Shown one piece after another: positions 27,601-35,278 of a DNA stretch of 64,000 nt. Position 1 is the first letter of the stretch. The number at the start of each line of letters is the position of its first letter. The notes beneath the pieces were generated by a model that searched no databases, had not been told where the DNA came from, and was given only the letters and a program-made list of their open reading frames with translations. Position numbers and translations under genes: made by a program. Source of the DNA: Sphingomonas panni. GTDB lineage: Bacteria; Pseudomonadota; Alphaproteobacteria; Sphingomonadales; Sphingomonadaceae. The stretch covers positions 186,001 through 250,000 of the forward strand of contig NZ_JAKREU010000006.1 in NCBI RefSeq assembly GCF_022664435.1, written 5' to 3'.

Positions 27601-27664
27601 TTTGAGCTACATCCAGCAGACGATCGGTCGCTATTTCTTCGCCGGCGCACGGGTGAAGATGTAA
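24644..27664 (+). CDS. TonB-dependent outer-membrane receptor
   Basis: A 1006-residue receptor with a signal peptide (about 1-31, ending ASASAVAQ). A TonB box EEIVVTGTRI lies near residue 60, and the plug domain follows with LNLRNLGEDRTLVLIDGRR and VDVLTGGVSAVYGADAVTGVVNFVLKR split by a short link. The C-terminal 22-strand barrel ends in aromatic FAGARVKM. Receptors of this Oar/IroN-like size class in sphingomonads take up sugars, peptides or siderophores; the substrate cannot be read from sequence. It has its own leader repeats and terminator, so it is monocistronic. Energy would come from TonB (4478). Confidence 0.95.
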   Translation: MNQSTSRLRSGVARSAVVIAALMASASAVAQTAAPGNNDNVPIPADPAAQTPADASNGEEIVVTGTRIRRPDFESPSPVVSVSGAAIQQGGSTNLTDIIAQIPALQGSTTSADTAGSGVGIGLSGLNLLNLRNLGEDRTLVLIDGRRQVASLPGSQAVDVSTIPTDLLERVDVLTGGVSAVYGADAVTGVVNFVLKRNFEGITARAQAGISEYGDAGKRLLAVTAGKNFADGRGNVALAYEYGSESRLESRDRARLRGTGFVSFQRNPNDPEFQPGYTGGASNGIPDNIPTNDVRYNDTARQGGIDVDFDGQPDYFVNGAGQLVPFQLGTVLRPGFSQGGSGTSVADYQNDLLPRIDRHVANLIAHYDVSPALTLFAEGKYARSKSFTVGQPSFDYYLLAEDGNPYLPAGLPNLGNGGVLITRDNFDIGQRGETITRETYRAVVGARGAINDHGSYELSYVFGQSDIANRYVNNTYNDRFFAALDAVRDPSNGQITCRVNLDPTWTPNQPYASRTVVNPTTFRPGECVPLNLFGDGAPSQAALDFVRATTTDRSRLRQHVVSGSVSGDFGQFFRLPGGPLNFALGAEYRKEESRFVPDAIAAQGVTFTNSLGREEGRFDVKEAFAELDAPILKDMAFAHRLSVGAAIRISDYSTIGRTTTWKVNGTYAPVRDVTLNGTYSKAVRAPNIGELFAGQSQTFAFITDPCDKAELQNGTATRAANCRTLLSGLGVADPANYVDARTTNISGFSGGNRDLREEEATTWTAGAVVQPRFIPGLSLRADWYDINLKGAINTVAANEVARLCVDQATLDNVFCRSITRTNVASNTAAVGNITSFIVAPQNVARFSTAGLDVNINYAFDAGDVGRFNLRLVGNYLDKLEFIGTPGAPVTNRRQESAFRAPKYSANADLTWSLENVTVNYGVNFLDKTLRYANLTNESNPDVVAPEYKYIKQMWQHDLYLSVDATNRFQFYGGVNNLFGQKPDVADLSYIQQTIGRYFFAGARVKM

Positions 27665-27710
27665 CGAACCTCGCGACCGGCGGCGGCGATCCGCCGCCGG
27701 GATGCGACAA

Positions 27711-27743
27711 AGGGGCGGTGCCATATGGCACTGCCCCTTTTTT
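27711..27743 (+). terminator. Rho-independent terminator of the TonB-dependent receptor
   Basis: AGGGGC-G-GTGCC/GGCAC-T-GCCCCT folds into a long stem with one mismatch, followed by a T-run. A second GC hairpin at 27676-27701 precedes it. Confidence 0.92.
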
Positions 27744-27816
27744 ATGCGGGCGCTAACGACTAGGCAGGAGACGTGCCCATTTCCGCCGTTCCATCGTCTG
27801 CCTGCGAGGCGCTCGC

Positions 27817-30168
27817 TTGATTACCCTGACCCTGATGACGGCCGTGCTGACCGGCGTCGTGCTGGCGTTGCTGATCGGCGCGAGCGTGTGGATGCTGCAT
27901 ACCGGCCTGTCCGCGCGGCGGCAGGCGGCGGCGGAGGGCGCACTGTTCGATTCGCTCAGTGCCACGCTGTCGGCGTCGCCCGCGCTGGCGATGGTGGTAC
28001 GCGCCGATGGCCGGCTGCTGCTCGACCAGCCGCTTGCCGACCGGCTGGGCCGCAGCGACATGCCGGTGTCGCTCGCCGATCTGGGCAGCGCCGATAGCGG
28101 GCTGGAGCCGGGCAGTGCCGACCGGCTGGTCGATGCGATCACCGCTGCGCTGCGCGGGGGCAAGCCGTTCCGCACCGTCGTCCGCGCGACCGGATCGGCG
28201 CGGTCGTTGTTCGCGATCGGGGACCGGGCACCGGCGGCGCTCAACACGCCGGGTGGGGTGCTGGTCTGGTTCTTCGACGCGACCGAATTCCATAACGAGA
28301 TCGCGACATTGGGCGCGGAGGCGGAGGAATATCGCGCCGCGTTCGATGCGCTGTCCAGCCTGATCGAGGCTGCGCCGATGCCGATGTGGTATCGCGACGA
28401 TTCGCTGCGGCTCGCCATGGTCAACACCGCCTATGTCCGCGCGGTCGATGCGAGCGATGCGGCGGAGGCGATCGCGCGGCAGGTCGAACTGGTCGAGGGC
28501 GTCGGCATGGGCGGCCCGCTGGCCAGTGCGGCGATCGCGCGCGACACCGGGCAGCCGCAGGCGGCGGCGATGCCGGCGACGATCAACGGCGAACGGCGGA
28601 TGCTGCGCGTCCACGATATGCCGCTGCGCGACGGCGGCACCGGCGGCTTCGCGATCGACGTGCATGAGATCGAGGAGGCGCGCGGCCGGCTGAAGCGCAG
28701 CCGCGAGGCGCAGCGCGCGATGCTCGACCGGCTGTCGGCAGGCGTGGCGCAGTTCGCGCCCGACCGCACGCTCGTCTTCTACAACCAGCCGTTCGGCCGC
28801 ACCTTTGCGATGAAGCCCGAATGGCTGGCCGACCGGCCCGAATTCGACCGGGTGCTCGACCGGATGCGCGAGGCCAAGCGCCTGCCCGAAGTCCGCGACT
28901 TTCCGGGATGGAAGGCGGAGCGCCGCGACTGGTTCCGCGCCGCCGAGGGCGCGATCGAGGAGCAGTGGCATCTGCCCGGCGGCACGCATCTGCGTGTCGT
29001 CGCACAGCCTCTGCCCGAAGGCGGCCTGCTGCTGATCTTCGAGGATCGCACCGAACAGGTCCAACTGGCCAGCGCGCGCGACACGCTGCTGCGCGTCCGC
29101 ACCGCGACGTTCGACAATCTGTTCGAGGCGCTGGGCGTGTTCGCGGCCGACGGCCGGTTGCAAATCTGGAACGCGAAGTTCCGGCAGGTCTGGGGGCTGG
29201 ACGATGCGTTCCTCGACGGCCACCCGCGCGTCGACGCGCTGGCGGAGCGGGTTGCCGAGAACCTTGCCAGCCCCGGCAAGGCGGCGCTGATCCCCGAACT
29301 GGTCCGCTTCGCCACCCAACAGCGGATGCAGCGATCGGGCCGTTTCGCCATGGCCGATGGGCGGCATTATGAATTCGGCGCGGTCCCGTTGCCCGATGGC
29401 AATGCGCTGCTGACGATGCTCGACATTTCAGACAGCCGGCGGATGGAACAGGCGTTGCGCGACCGCAACGAGGCGCTGGAGGCGGCGGATCGGGTCAAGA
29501 CCGCGTTCGTCGCGTCGATGAGCTATGAACTTCGCACGCCGCTGACCTCGATCAAGGGCTTCGCCGAGATGTTGCAGGCGGGCTATGCCGGCAAGCTGAC
29601 GGCGGACGGCGCGCGCTACACCGATGCGATCCTCGAATCGGTCGAGCGGCTGGGGGGGCTGATCGACGATACGCTCGACCTGACCGCCAACGAAACCACG
29701 CCGGTCGCCCGCGCGACGGTGCCGTTGAAGATGATCGCGTCCGAGGCCGCCGACGCGGCGCGCGCGGCGGCGGCGGCACGCGGAGTCGAGCTGGCGGTGG
29801 AGATCGCACCGACGGCCGGCGTGATGCTGGGCGATGCGCGGCGCTTGCGACAGGCGGTCGGCCATCTGCTCGACCATGCGATCGGTGGCCTGCGGCAGGG
29901 CGGGCGCGTGCTGCTGCATGTCGATGGCGATACGCAGCGCGCGCGGATCGTGGTGTCGGACGACGGGCCGGGCATGTCGAAGGACGCGGTGGCCCGCGCG
30001 TTCGACCGGTTCGCGCAGGCCGGCGCGACGCGGGTCGGGGAGCGGGCGCTCAGCCTCGACCTGCCGCTCGCACGGCAGGCGGTCGAGGCGCATGGCGGCA
30101 CGATCGAGCTGGTGTCGGAGAAGGGCGTGGGTACGCTGGTCACCATCGACCTGCCGCGCGAGCCGTGA
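27817..30168 (+). CDS. divL: DivL-like sensor kinase homologue with Tyr at the phosphoacceptor site
   Basis: A 783-residue protein with one N-terminal membrane helix (about 5-26), several PAS-like regions (about 45-500), a dimerisation (HisKA-like) domain near 555-625 and a C-terminal HATPase-like domain. The phosphoacceptor motif reads SYELRTPLTS with Tyr570 in place of His. This is the hallmark of DivL, the Caulobacter cell-cycle regulator that binds CckA. The ATPase G1 box DDGPGM (715-720) is kept, but the N-box Asn is His687 and the G2 glycines are lost. The TTG start is preceded by GAGG. It is followed by tsaE, a neighbour typical of divL in alphaproteobacteria. Confidence 0.85.
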   Translation: MITLTLMTAVLTGVVLALLIGASVWMLHTGLSARRQAAAEGALFDSLSATLSASPALAMVVRADGRLLLDQPLADRLGRSDMPVSLADLGSADSGLEPGSADRLVDAITAALRGGKPFRTVVRATGSARSLFAIGDRAPAALNTPGGVLVWFFDATEFHNEIATLGAEAEEYRAAFDALSSLIEAAPMPMWYRDDSLRLAMVNTAYVRAVDASDAAEAIARQVELVEGVGMGGPLASAAIARDTGQPQAAAMPATINGERRMLRVHDMPLRDGGTGGFAIDVHEIEEARGRLKRSREAQRAMLDRLSAGVAQFAPDRTLVFYNQPFGRTFAMKPEWLADRPEFDRVLDRMREAKRLPEVRDFPGWKAERRDWFRAAEGAIEEQWHLPGGTHLRVVAQPLPEGGLLLIFEDRTEQVQLASARDTLLRVRTATFDNLFEALGVFAADGRLQIWNAKFRQVWGLDDAFLDGHPRVDALAERVAENLASPGKAALIPELVRFATQQRMQRSGRFAMADGRHYEFGAVPLPDGNALLTMLDISDSRRMEQALRDRNEALEAADRVKTAFVASMSYELRTPLTSIKGFAEMLQAGYAGKLTADGARYTDAILESVERLGGLIDDTLDLTANETTPVARATVPLKMIASEAADAARAAAAARGVELAVEIAPTAGVMLGDARRLRQAVGHLLDHAIGGLRQGGRVLLHVDGDTQRARIVVSDDGPGMSKDAVARAFDRFAQAGATRVGERALSLDLPLARQAVEAHGGTIELVSEKGVGTLVTIDLPREP

Positions 30169-30608
30169 TGCATCTGGCGGACGAAGCGGCGGCGCACGCG
30201 TTCGGCGCGAAACTGGCGGCGGTGGTGCGGCCGGGCGACGTCATCGCGCTGTCGGGGCCGCTGGGCGCGGGCAAGACCAGTATCGCACGCGGCGTGCTGG
30301 CGGCGCTGGGGCTGGCGGGCGAGGCGCCGTCGCCCAGCTTCGCCATCGTCCAGCCCTATGATCCGCCCGAGGTGCGCCTGAGCGTACTGCACGTCGATCT
30401 CTATCGGATCGAGGACCGGGATGAAGCGCTCGAACTGGGGCTGGACGAGGCGGACGATGCGCTGCTGCTGGTCGAATGGCCCGAACGGCTGGGCGACGAC
30501 CATTGGCCGGACGCGCTGTGGCTGACGCTGGCGTTCGACGACGCCGGCGGGCGGCGCTTGACAGCGCGCGTGCCGGACGCTTGGGAAAGCCGATGGCCGC
30601 TGACCTGA
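30168..30608 (+). CDS. tsaE: tRNA threonylcarbamoyladenosine biosynthesis ATPase TsaE
   Basis: A 146-residue cytosolic P-loop ATPase that drives the TsaB-TsaD complex making t6A37 on ANN-decoding tRNAs. Walker A is GPLGAGKTS; other family features are APSPSFAIVQPY, LHVDLYRIED and LLLVEWPERLG. Length is usual. The ATG at 30168 overlaps the divL stop (TGATG); GTG at 30165 is an alternative start. Its 3' end overlaps amgK by 16 bp. Confidence 0.95.
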   Translation: MHLADEAAAHAFGAKLAAVVRPGDVIALSGPLGAGKTSIARGVLAALGLAGEAPSPSFAIVQPYDPPEVRLSVLHVDLYRIEDRDEALELGLDEADDALLLVEWPERLGDDHWPDALWLTLAFDDAGGRRLTARVPDAWESRWPLT

Positions 30609-31564
30609 ACCCGCGCGATGCGGCTGTCCCGTTTCTGACCGACGCCGGCTGGGGCGATGCGCAGATCTTGCCGCTGGCGGTCGATGCGTCGTTCCGCCGC
30701 TATTACCGCGTGATCGAGGCGGGGCGCAGCGCGGTGCTGATGGACGCGCCGCCGCCCGAGGATACCCGCAAGTTCGCGCATATGGCGGCGTGGTTGGGCG
30801 AACGGGGCTTTGCCGCGCCCGCCATTCTGGCCGACGATGCGACGGCAGGCTTCATGCTGCTGGAGGATTTCGGCGACATGCGGATGCGCGAGACGGTCGA
30901 CGCCGCGCCCGAAAGCGAGGGCCGGCTCTATGCCGCCGCCGTCGACCAGCTGCTGCGCCTGCAACGCCATGAACCCGCGCCCGTGCCGCCCTATGACCGC
31001 GCGTTCATCCTGCGCGAGGCGAACCTGCTGATCGAATGGTATTGCGACGCGCTGGGGCTGTCGGTCGATACCGAGGGCTATGTCGCGGCATGGAATGCGG
31101 CGTTCGATGCGTTGCCCGAGATGCCGGTCGTCACGGTGCTGCGCGACTATCATGCCGAAAATCTGATGCTGCTGGACGATGCGCGGCTCGGGCTGCTCGA
31201 TTTTCAGGACGCGCTGGCCGGGCATCCCGCCTATGATCTCGTGTCGCTGTTGCAGGATGCGCGGCGCGACGTGCCCGCGGTGGTCGAGGCATCGATGCTC
31301 GCCCGCTACCGCGAATCGACCGGGGTGGGGGACGGGTTCGACGCCGCCTATCACCTGTTCGGCGCGCAGCGGAACGCGAAGATTCTCGGCATCTTTACCC
31401 GGCTGTGGCGGCGCGACGGCAAGCCGCGCTATGGCGCGCTGTGCCCGCGCGTCTGGCGCTATCTGGAGCGTGACCTGACCCACCCGGCGCTTGCCGGGGT
31501 CGCGCGCTGGTTCGATCTCAACATCCCGCCCGCACAGCGCGGCGATCCGCAGGAACTCGCATGA
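30593..31564 (+). CDS. amgK: N-acetylmuramate/N-acetylglucosamine anomeric kinase AmgK
   Basis: A 323-residue aminoglycoside-phosphotransferase-fold sugar kinase. The catalytic loop is VLRDYHAENLMLL and the metal site is LLDFQDALAGHPAYDL. With the adjacent nucleotidyltransferase it matches AmgK-MurU, which salvages MurNAc released from peptidoglycan to UDP-MurNAc, bypassing de novo fosfomycin-sensitive synthesis. Sequence alone would say only 'phosphotransferase'; the specific call depends on the neighbour. It overlaps tsaE by 16 bp and murU by 4 bp (ATGA). Confidence 0.9.
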   Translation: MAADLNPRDAAVPFLTDAGWGDAQILPLAVDASFRRYYRVIEAGRSAVLMDAPPPEDTRKFAHMAAWLGERGFAAPAILADDATAGFMLLEDFGDMRMRETVDAAPESEGRLYAAAVDQLLRLQRHEPAPVPPYDRAFILREANLLIEWYCDALGLSVDTEGYVAAWNAAFDALPEMPVVTVLRDYHAENLMLLDDARLGLLDFQDALAGHPAYDLVSLLQDARRDVPAVVEASMLARYRESTGVGDGFDAAYHLFGAQRNAKILGIFTRLWRRDGKPRYGALCPRVWRYLERDLTHPALAGVARWFDLNIPPAQRGDPQELA

Positions 31565-32316
31565 CCACCCTCCGTTCGATCCGCCCCCATCCGCAAGCGG
31601 CGGTGCCCGAAACCGCGATGGTGATGGCGGCGGGGCTGGGCAAGCGGATGCGCCCGTTGACCGCGATGCGGCCGAAGCCTTTGGTCGAGGTGGCGGGCAA
31701 GCCGTTGATCGATCACGTCTTCGACCGGCTGCGCGGGGCGGGGGTCAAGCGTGCGGTGGTCAACGTCCATTACCTCGCGGATGCGATGGAAGCGCATCTG
31801 AAGCACCGGGTGAAGGGCATCGACATCGCCGTGTCCGACGAACGCACGAAGCTGCTGGAGACCGGCGGCGGGCTGGTCAAGGCGCGCGAGCTGATTGGCG
31901 ACCAGCCGTTCGTCTGCGTCAATTCGGACAATCTGTGGGTCGATGGCCCGGTCGATTCGATCCGTCTGCTCAGCAGCCTGTGGGACGATGCGAAGATGGA
32001 CGCGCTCCTGCTGCTGGTGCCGCAGGCGCTGGCGCACGGCCATCGGGGCCAGGGCGATTTCCATATCGACGCGATGGGCCGCATCACCGGCCGCCGCAAG
32101 CCCGGCCGGCTCGCCCCCTATGTCTTTACCGGCGTGCAGATATTGTCGCCGCGCGTCATCGCCGACTGGCCCGAAGGGGCGTTTTCGACCAATCTGTTCT
32201 GGAACCGCGCGATCGAGGCGGGGCGCGCATATGGCGTCGCGCATCAGGGGCTGTGGTTCGATGTCGGCACGCCGGGCGCGATCGCGATGACGGAGGCGGT
32301 TCTCGCCGATGGCTGA
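31561..32316 (+). CDS. murU: N-acetylmuramate-1-phosphate uridylyltransferase MurU
   Basis: A 251-residue nucleotidyltransferase that forms UDP-MurNAc from MurNAc-1-phosphate. The nucleotide-binding signature is MAAGLGKRMRPLT followed by PKPLVEVAGKPLIDH. Later motifs are ETGGGLVKA, the metal-binding CVNSDN and GLWFDVGTPGAIA. It belongs with AmgK in cell-wall recycling. The start overlaps amgK (ATGA) and its end overlaps addB by 8 bp, so the operon runs on into DNA repair genes. Confidence 0.93.
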   Translation: MTTLRSIRPHPQAAVPETAMVMAAGLGKRMRPLTAMRPKPLVEVAGKPLIDHVFDRLRGAGVKRAVVNVHYLADAMEAHLKHRVKGIDIAVSDERTKLLETGGGLVKARELIGDQPFVCVNSDNLWVDGPVDSIRLLSSLWDDAKMDALLLLVPQALAHGHRGQGDFHIDAMGRITGRRKPGRLAPYVFTGVQILSPRVIADWPEGAFSTNLFWNRAIEAGRAYGVAHQGLWFDVGTPGAIAMTEAVLADG

Positions 32317-35278
32317 GGCCAGACGCCTCGGTCTCTACACCATCCCGATCCACCGGGCGTTCGCCGACGCGCTGGCGGTCGGGCTGATCCGCCGGTTCGG
32401 CGGCGACCGGCTGGCGCTGGCGCAGGGCATGGTGCTGGTGCCCACCAACCGCGCCAAGCGGACCGTTCAGGAAGCGTTCGTACGCGCCAGCGGCGGCGGG
32501 CTGCTGCTGCCGCGCCTGGTCGCGATCGGCGATCCCGAACTGGACGAAGGGATCGGCAGTTTCGCCGACCCGGCCGACCAGCAACCGATCCCGCCCGCGA
32601 TCGATCCGCTGGCGCGACGGATGATCCTCGCCCGGCTGGTGACCGAGGAGCGCCAGCGCGCCGGCCGCCCGGTCGATGCGGCGGAGGCGGTGCGGCTCGC
32701 CGGCGATCTCGCCGCCACGCTCGACCAGCTGCTGGTGGAAGAGGTCGATCCGGCGCGGCTACGTGACCTGAACCTCGACGAGACGCTGTCGGCGCATTGG
32801 GAGCGGTCGCTGGAGCTATTCCGCATCGTGCTGGACCGCTGGCCGGGCGAGCTGGCGGCGCTGGGGCGGATCGACCTGGCCGACCGGCGGACCCGGCTGC
32901 TCGGGCGGCTGTGTGCGCGCTGGTCGGTCGATCCGCCCAAGGGGTTCGTCTGCGCGGCCGGCATCGCGACCAACGCGCCGGCCATCGCCCGCATCCAGCG
33001 CTGCGTGGCCGGCCTGTCGCGCGGGATGGTCGTGCTGCCCGGCCTCGATCTGGCGATGGATGACGAGGAATGGGCGTCGCTCGGCCCCCATGCTCCCGAT
33101 CCCGTCACCGGCCGGCGCAAGCGGTCGATCGAGACGCACCCGCAATATCACCTGAAGCTGCTGCTCGACCGGATGGGCGTCAACCGCCATGAATTTGTCC
33201 GCTGGCAGGCGGCGAGCGAACATGACGCGACCCCGACGCGCAGCCGTGCCATCGCCACCGCGCTCAGCCCGGCCGAGCAGACCCATCACTGGATCGACGT
33301 CCCCGCCGCCGATCGCCGCTTGTCGGGCGTGCGGATGGTCGAGCTGGCGACGCCGGCCGAAGAAGCACAGGCGATCGCCGTCGCGCTGCGCGAGGCGTTG
33401 GAGACGCCCGGCCGCACCGCCGCGCTGGTGACGCCCGACCGGATGCTGGCGCGGCGGGTGGCGGCGCACATGGCGCGCTGGGGCGTCAGCGTCGACGATT
33501 CCGCCGGACAGCCGCTGTCGCTGCTCGCCCCCGGCACATTGCTGCTGGCGCTGGTCGAGGCGGCGGCGCAGGCCTTTGCGCCCGTCGCGCTCCTGTCCCT
33601 GCTGAAACATCCGCTGGTGCAGAGCGGCGAGGCGGAACAGCGCGTCCAGTGGCTCGACGGGGTTCGCCGGCTCGATCGGGCGTTGCGCGGGCCGCGCCCT
33701 GCGCCGGGGCTGGCCGGGATCGACCGTCATCTGCGCGAGGGGGAACCGCGCGACGCGGCGATCCGCACGGCGGCGGCGAGCTTCTGGGAGGTCGCCTGCC
33801 CGCTGCTGACCCCGCTGGCCGATATCGTCGCTGCCGGGCCGCAGCCGCTGGTCCGGCTCCTGACCGTGCTGCGGGAGACGGCGAGCGCATTGGCCGGCGA
33901 TGCGGTGTGGAGCCGCCCCGACGGGCGCGCCGCCGCCGAACTGATCGCCGCGCTGGAGGAGCAGGCGGCGATCGGCCCGCCGCTGGTCGATCCGCGCGCA
34001 CTGCCCGCATTGCTGCGCACGTTGCTGGACGAGGTGGCGGTGCGCCCACCACAGGGTGCACATCCTCGCCTCGCGATCCTCGGTCTGCTCGAAGCACGCT
34101 TGCAGACCGCCGACCTGATGATCCTCGGCGGGCTGAACGAGGGGGTGTGGCCAGCGCTGCCGTCGCCCGATCCGTGGCTCGCCCCGCGCATCCGTGCCGA
34201 TCTGGGGTTGCCGGGACTGGAGCGGCGCATCGGTTTGGCGGCGCACGACTTTGCCGGTGCGATGGGTGCGCCCGATGTGGTGCTGACCCGCGCCGCGCGC
34301 GACGCGACCGCGCCTACCATCGCGTCGCGGCTGTGGCTGCGGTTGCAGGCGCTGGACGACAATCTGGCGCGTGCCGGGCATTTGCGCGACTGGGCGCGGG
34401 CGATCGACCGGCCCGCCGCTTATGCCGCCGCGTCGCGCCCGGCACCGCGTCCGCCGGTGGCGCTGCGCCCGCGACGAATTTCGGTGACCGAAGTCGACCG
34501 GCTCAAGGCCGACCCCTATGCCTTCTACGCGCGGCGGATGCTGCGGCTGTCGCCGATGGATGCGGTCGATGCCGATGCGACCGCCGCGTGGCGCGGCACG
34601 GCGGTGCATGGCGTGCTGGAACGCTGGGCGCGCGAGGACGGGCTGGACCCGGCGAAGCTCCGGCGGCGGTTGCAGGCGCTGTCCGACGACCCGCGCACCC
34701 ATCCGCTGCTCCGCGCGCTGTGGGTGCCGCGCCTCAAGGAGGCGATCGACTGGGTCGCGGCGCTGACGCAGGAAAAGCTGGCCGAGGGGCGCGACGTGGC
34801 GGCGGTCGAATGCGACGGCGTGCTGGAGATTGCCGGGGTTGAATTGTCGGGCAAGGCCGACCGGATCGACCGCGCCGCCGACGGCATGCTGGCGATCATC
34901 GACTACAAGACCGGCAAGGCACCAAGCGGCAAGGCGGTGGCTGCCGGTTACAGCCTGCAGCTCGGGCTGTTGGGGTTGATGGCCGAACGCGGCTGTTTCG
35001 CGCAAGTCCGCGGGACGGCCGGCGCTTTCGAATATTGGTCGCTCATCAAGGACAAGGACAGTTTCGGCAAGATGACCACCCCGGTCAACGCCAACGGCAC
35101 CGGCGGACGGATCGCTACCGGAGAGTTTGTCGCGCTCGCCAAGCGTCATTTCGAGGAGGCGGTCGCCCGGTTCCTGACCGGCGACGAGGCGTTCGTCGCC
35201 AAGCTGGTGCCCGAATATGCCCCCTATGCCGAGTATGACCAGCTGATGCGCCGCGACGAATGGTATGGCCGTGAGTGA
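32309..35278 (+). CDS. addB: Double-strand break repair protein AddB
   Basis: A 989-residue subunit of the AddAB helicase-nuclease, which resects double-strand breaks for RecA loading. The N-terminal half is a degenerate superfamily I helicase core with conserved QGMVLVPTNRAKRTVQEAF. The C-terminal third holds a RecB-type nuclease with SGKADRIDR and IIDYKTGKAPSGK, where the Asp and Lys are catalytic. Length is typical for the alphaproteobacterial form. It overlaps murU and addA by 8 and 14 bp, so all are co-translated. Confidence 0.95.
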   Translation: MAEARRLGLYTIPIHRAFADALAVGLIRRFGGDRLALAQGMVLVPTNRAKRTVQEAFVRASGGGLLLPRLVAIGDPELDEGIGSFADPADQQPIPPAIDPLARRMILARLVTEERQRAGRPVDAAEAVRLAGDLAATLDQLLVEEVDPARLRDLNLDETLSAHWERSLELFRIVLDRWPGELAALGRIDLADRRTRLLGRLCARWSVDPPKGFVCAAGIATNAPAIARIQRCVAGLSRGMVVLPGLDLAMDDEEWASLGPHAPDPVTGRRKRSIETHPQYHLKLLLDRMGVNRHEFVRWQAASEHDATPTRSRAIATALSPAEQTHHWIDVPAADRRLSGVRMVELATPAEEAQAIAVALREALETPGRTAALVTPDRMLARRVAAHMARWGVSVDDSAGQPLSLLAPGTLLLALVEAAAQAFAPVALLSLLKHPLVQSGEAEQRVQWLDGVRRLDRALRGPRPAPGLAGIDRHLREGEPRDAAIRTAAASFWEVACPLLTPLADIVAAGPQPLVRLLTVLRETASALAGDAVWSRPDGRAAAELIAALEEQAAIGPPLVDPRALPALLRTLLDEVAVRPPQGAHPRLAILGLLEARLQTADLMILGGLNEGVWPALPSPDPWLAPRIRADLGLPGLERRIGLAAHDFAGAMGAPDVVLTRAARDATAPTIASRLWLRLQALDDNLARAGHLRDWARAIDRPAAYAAASRPAPRPPVALRPRRISVTEVDRLKADPYAFYARRMLRLSPMDAVDADATAAWRGTAVHGVLERWAREDGLDPAKLRRRLQALSDDPRTHPLLRALWVPRLKEAIDWVAALTQEKLAEGRDVAAVECDGVLEIAGVELSGKADRIDRAADGMLAIIDYKTGKAPSGKAVAAGYSLQLGLLGLMAERGCFAQVRGTAGAFEYWSLIKDKDSFGKMTTPVNANGTGGRIATGEFVALAKRHFEEAVARFLTGDEAFVAKLVPEYAPYAEYDQLMRRDEWYGRE

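Noticed and set aside
27773..27820. A 15-codon leader frame (GTG start) ending in the divL start codon
   Set aside because: The only Shine-Dalgarno-like GGAG is 2 nt from the GTG, too close for initiation; GAGG placed 7 nt before the TTG fits divL itself.
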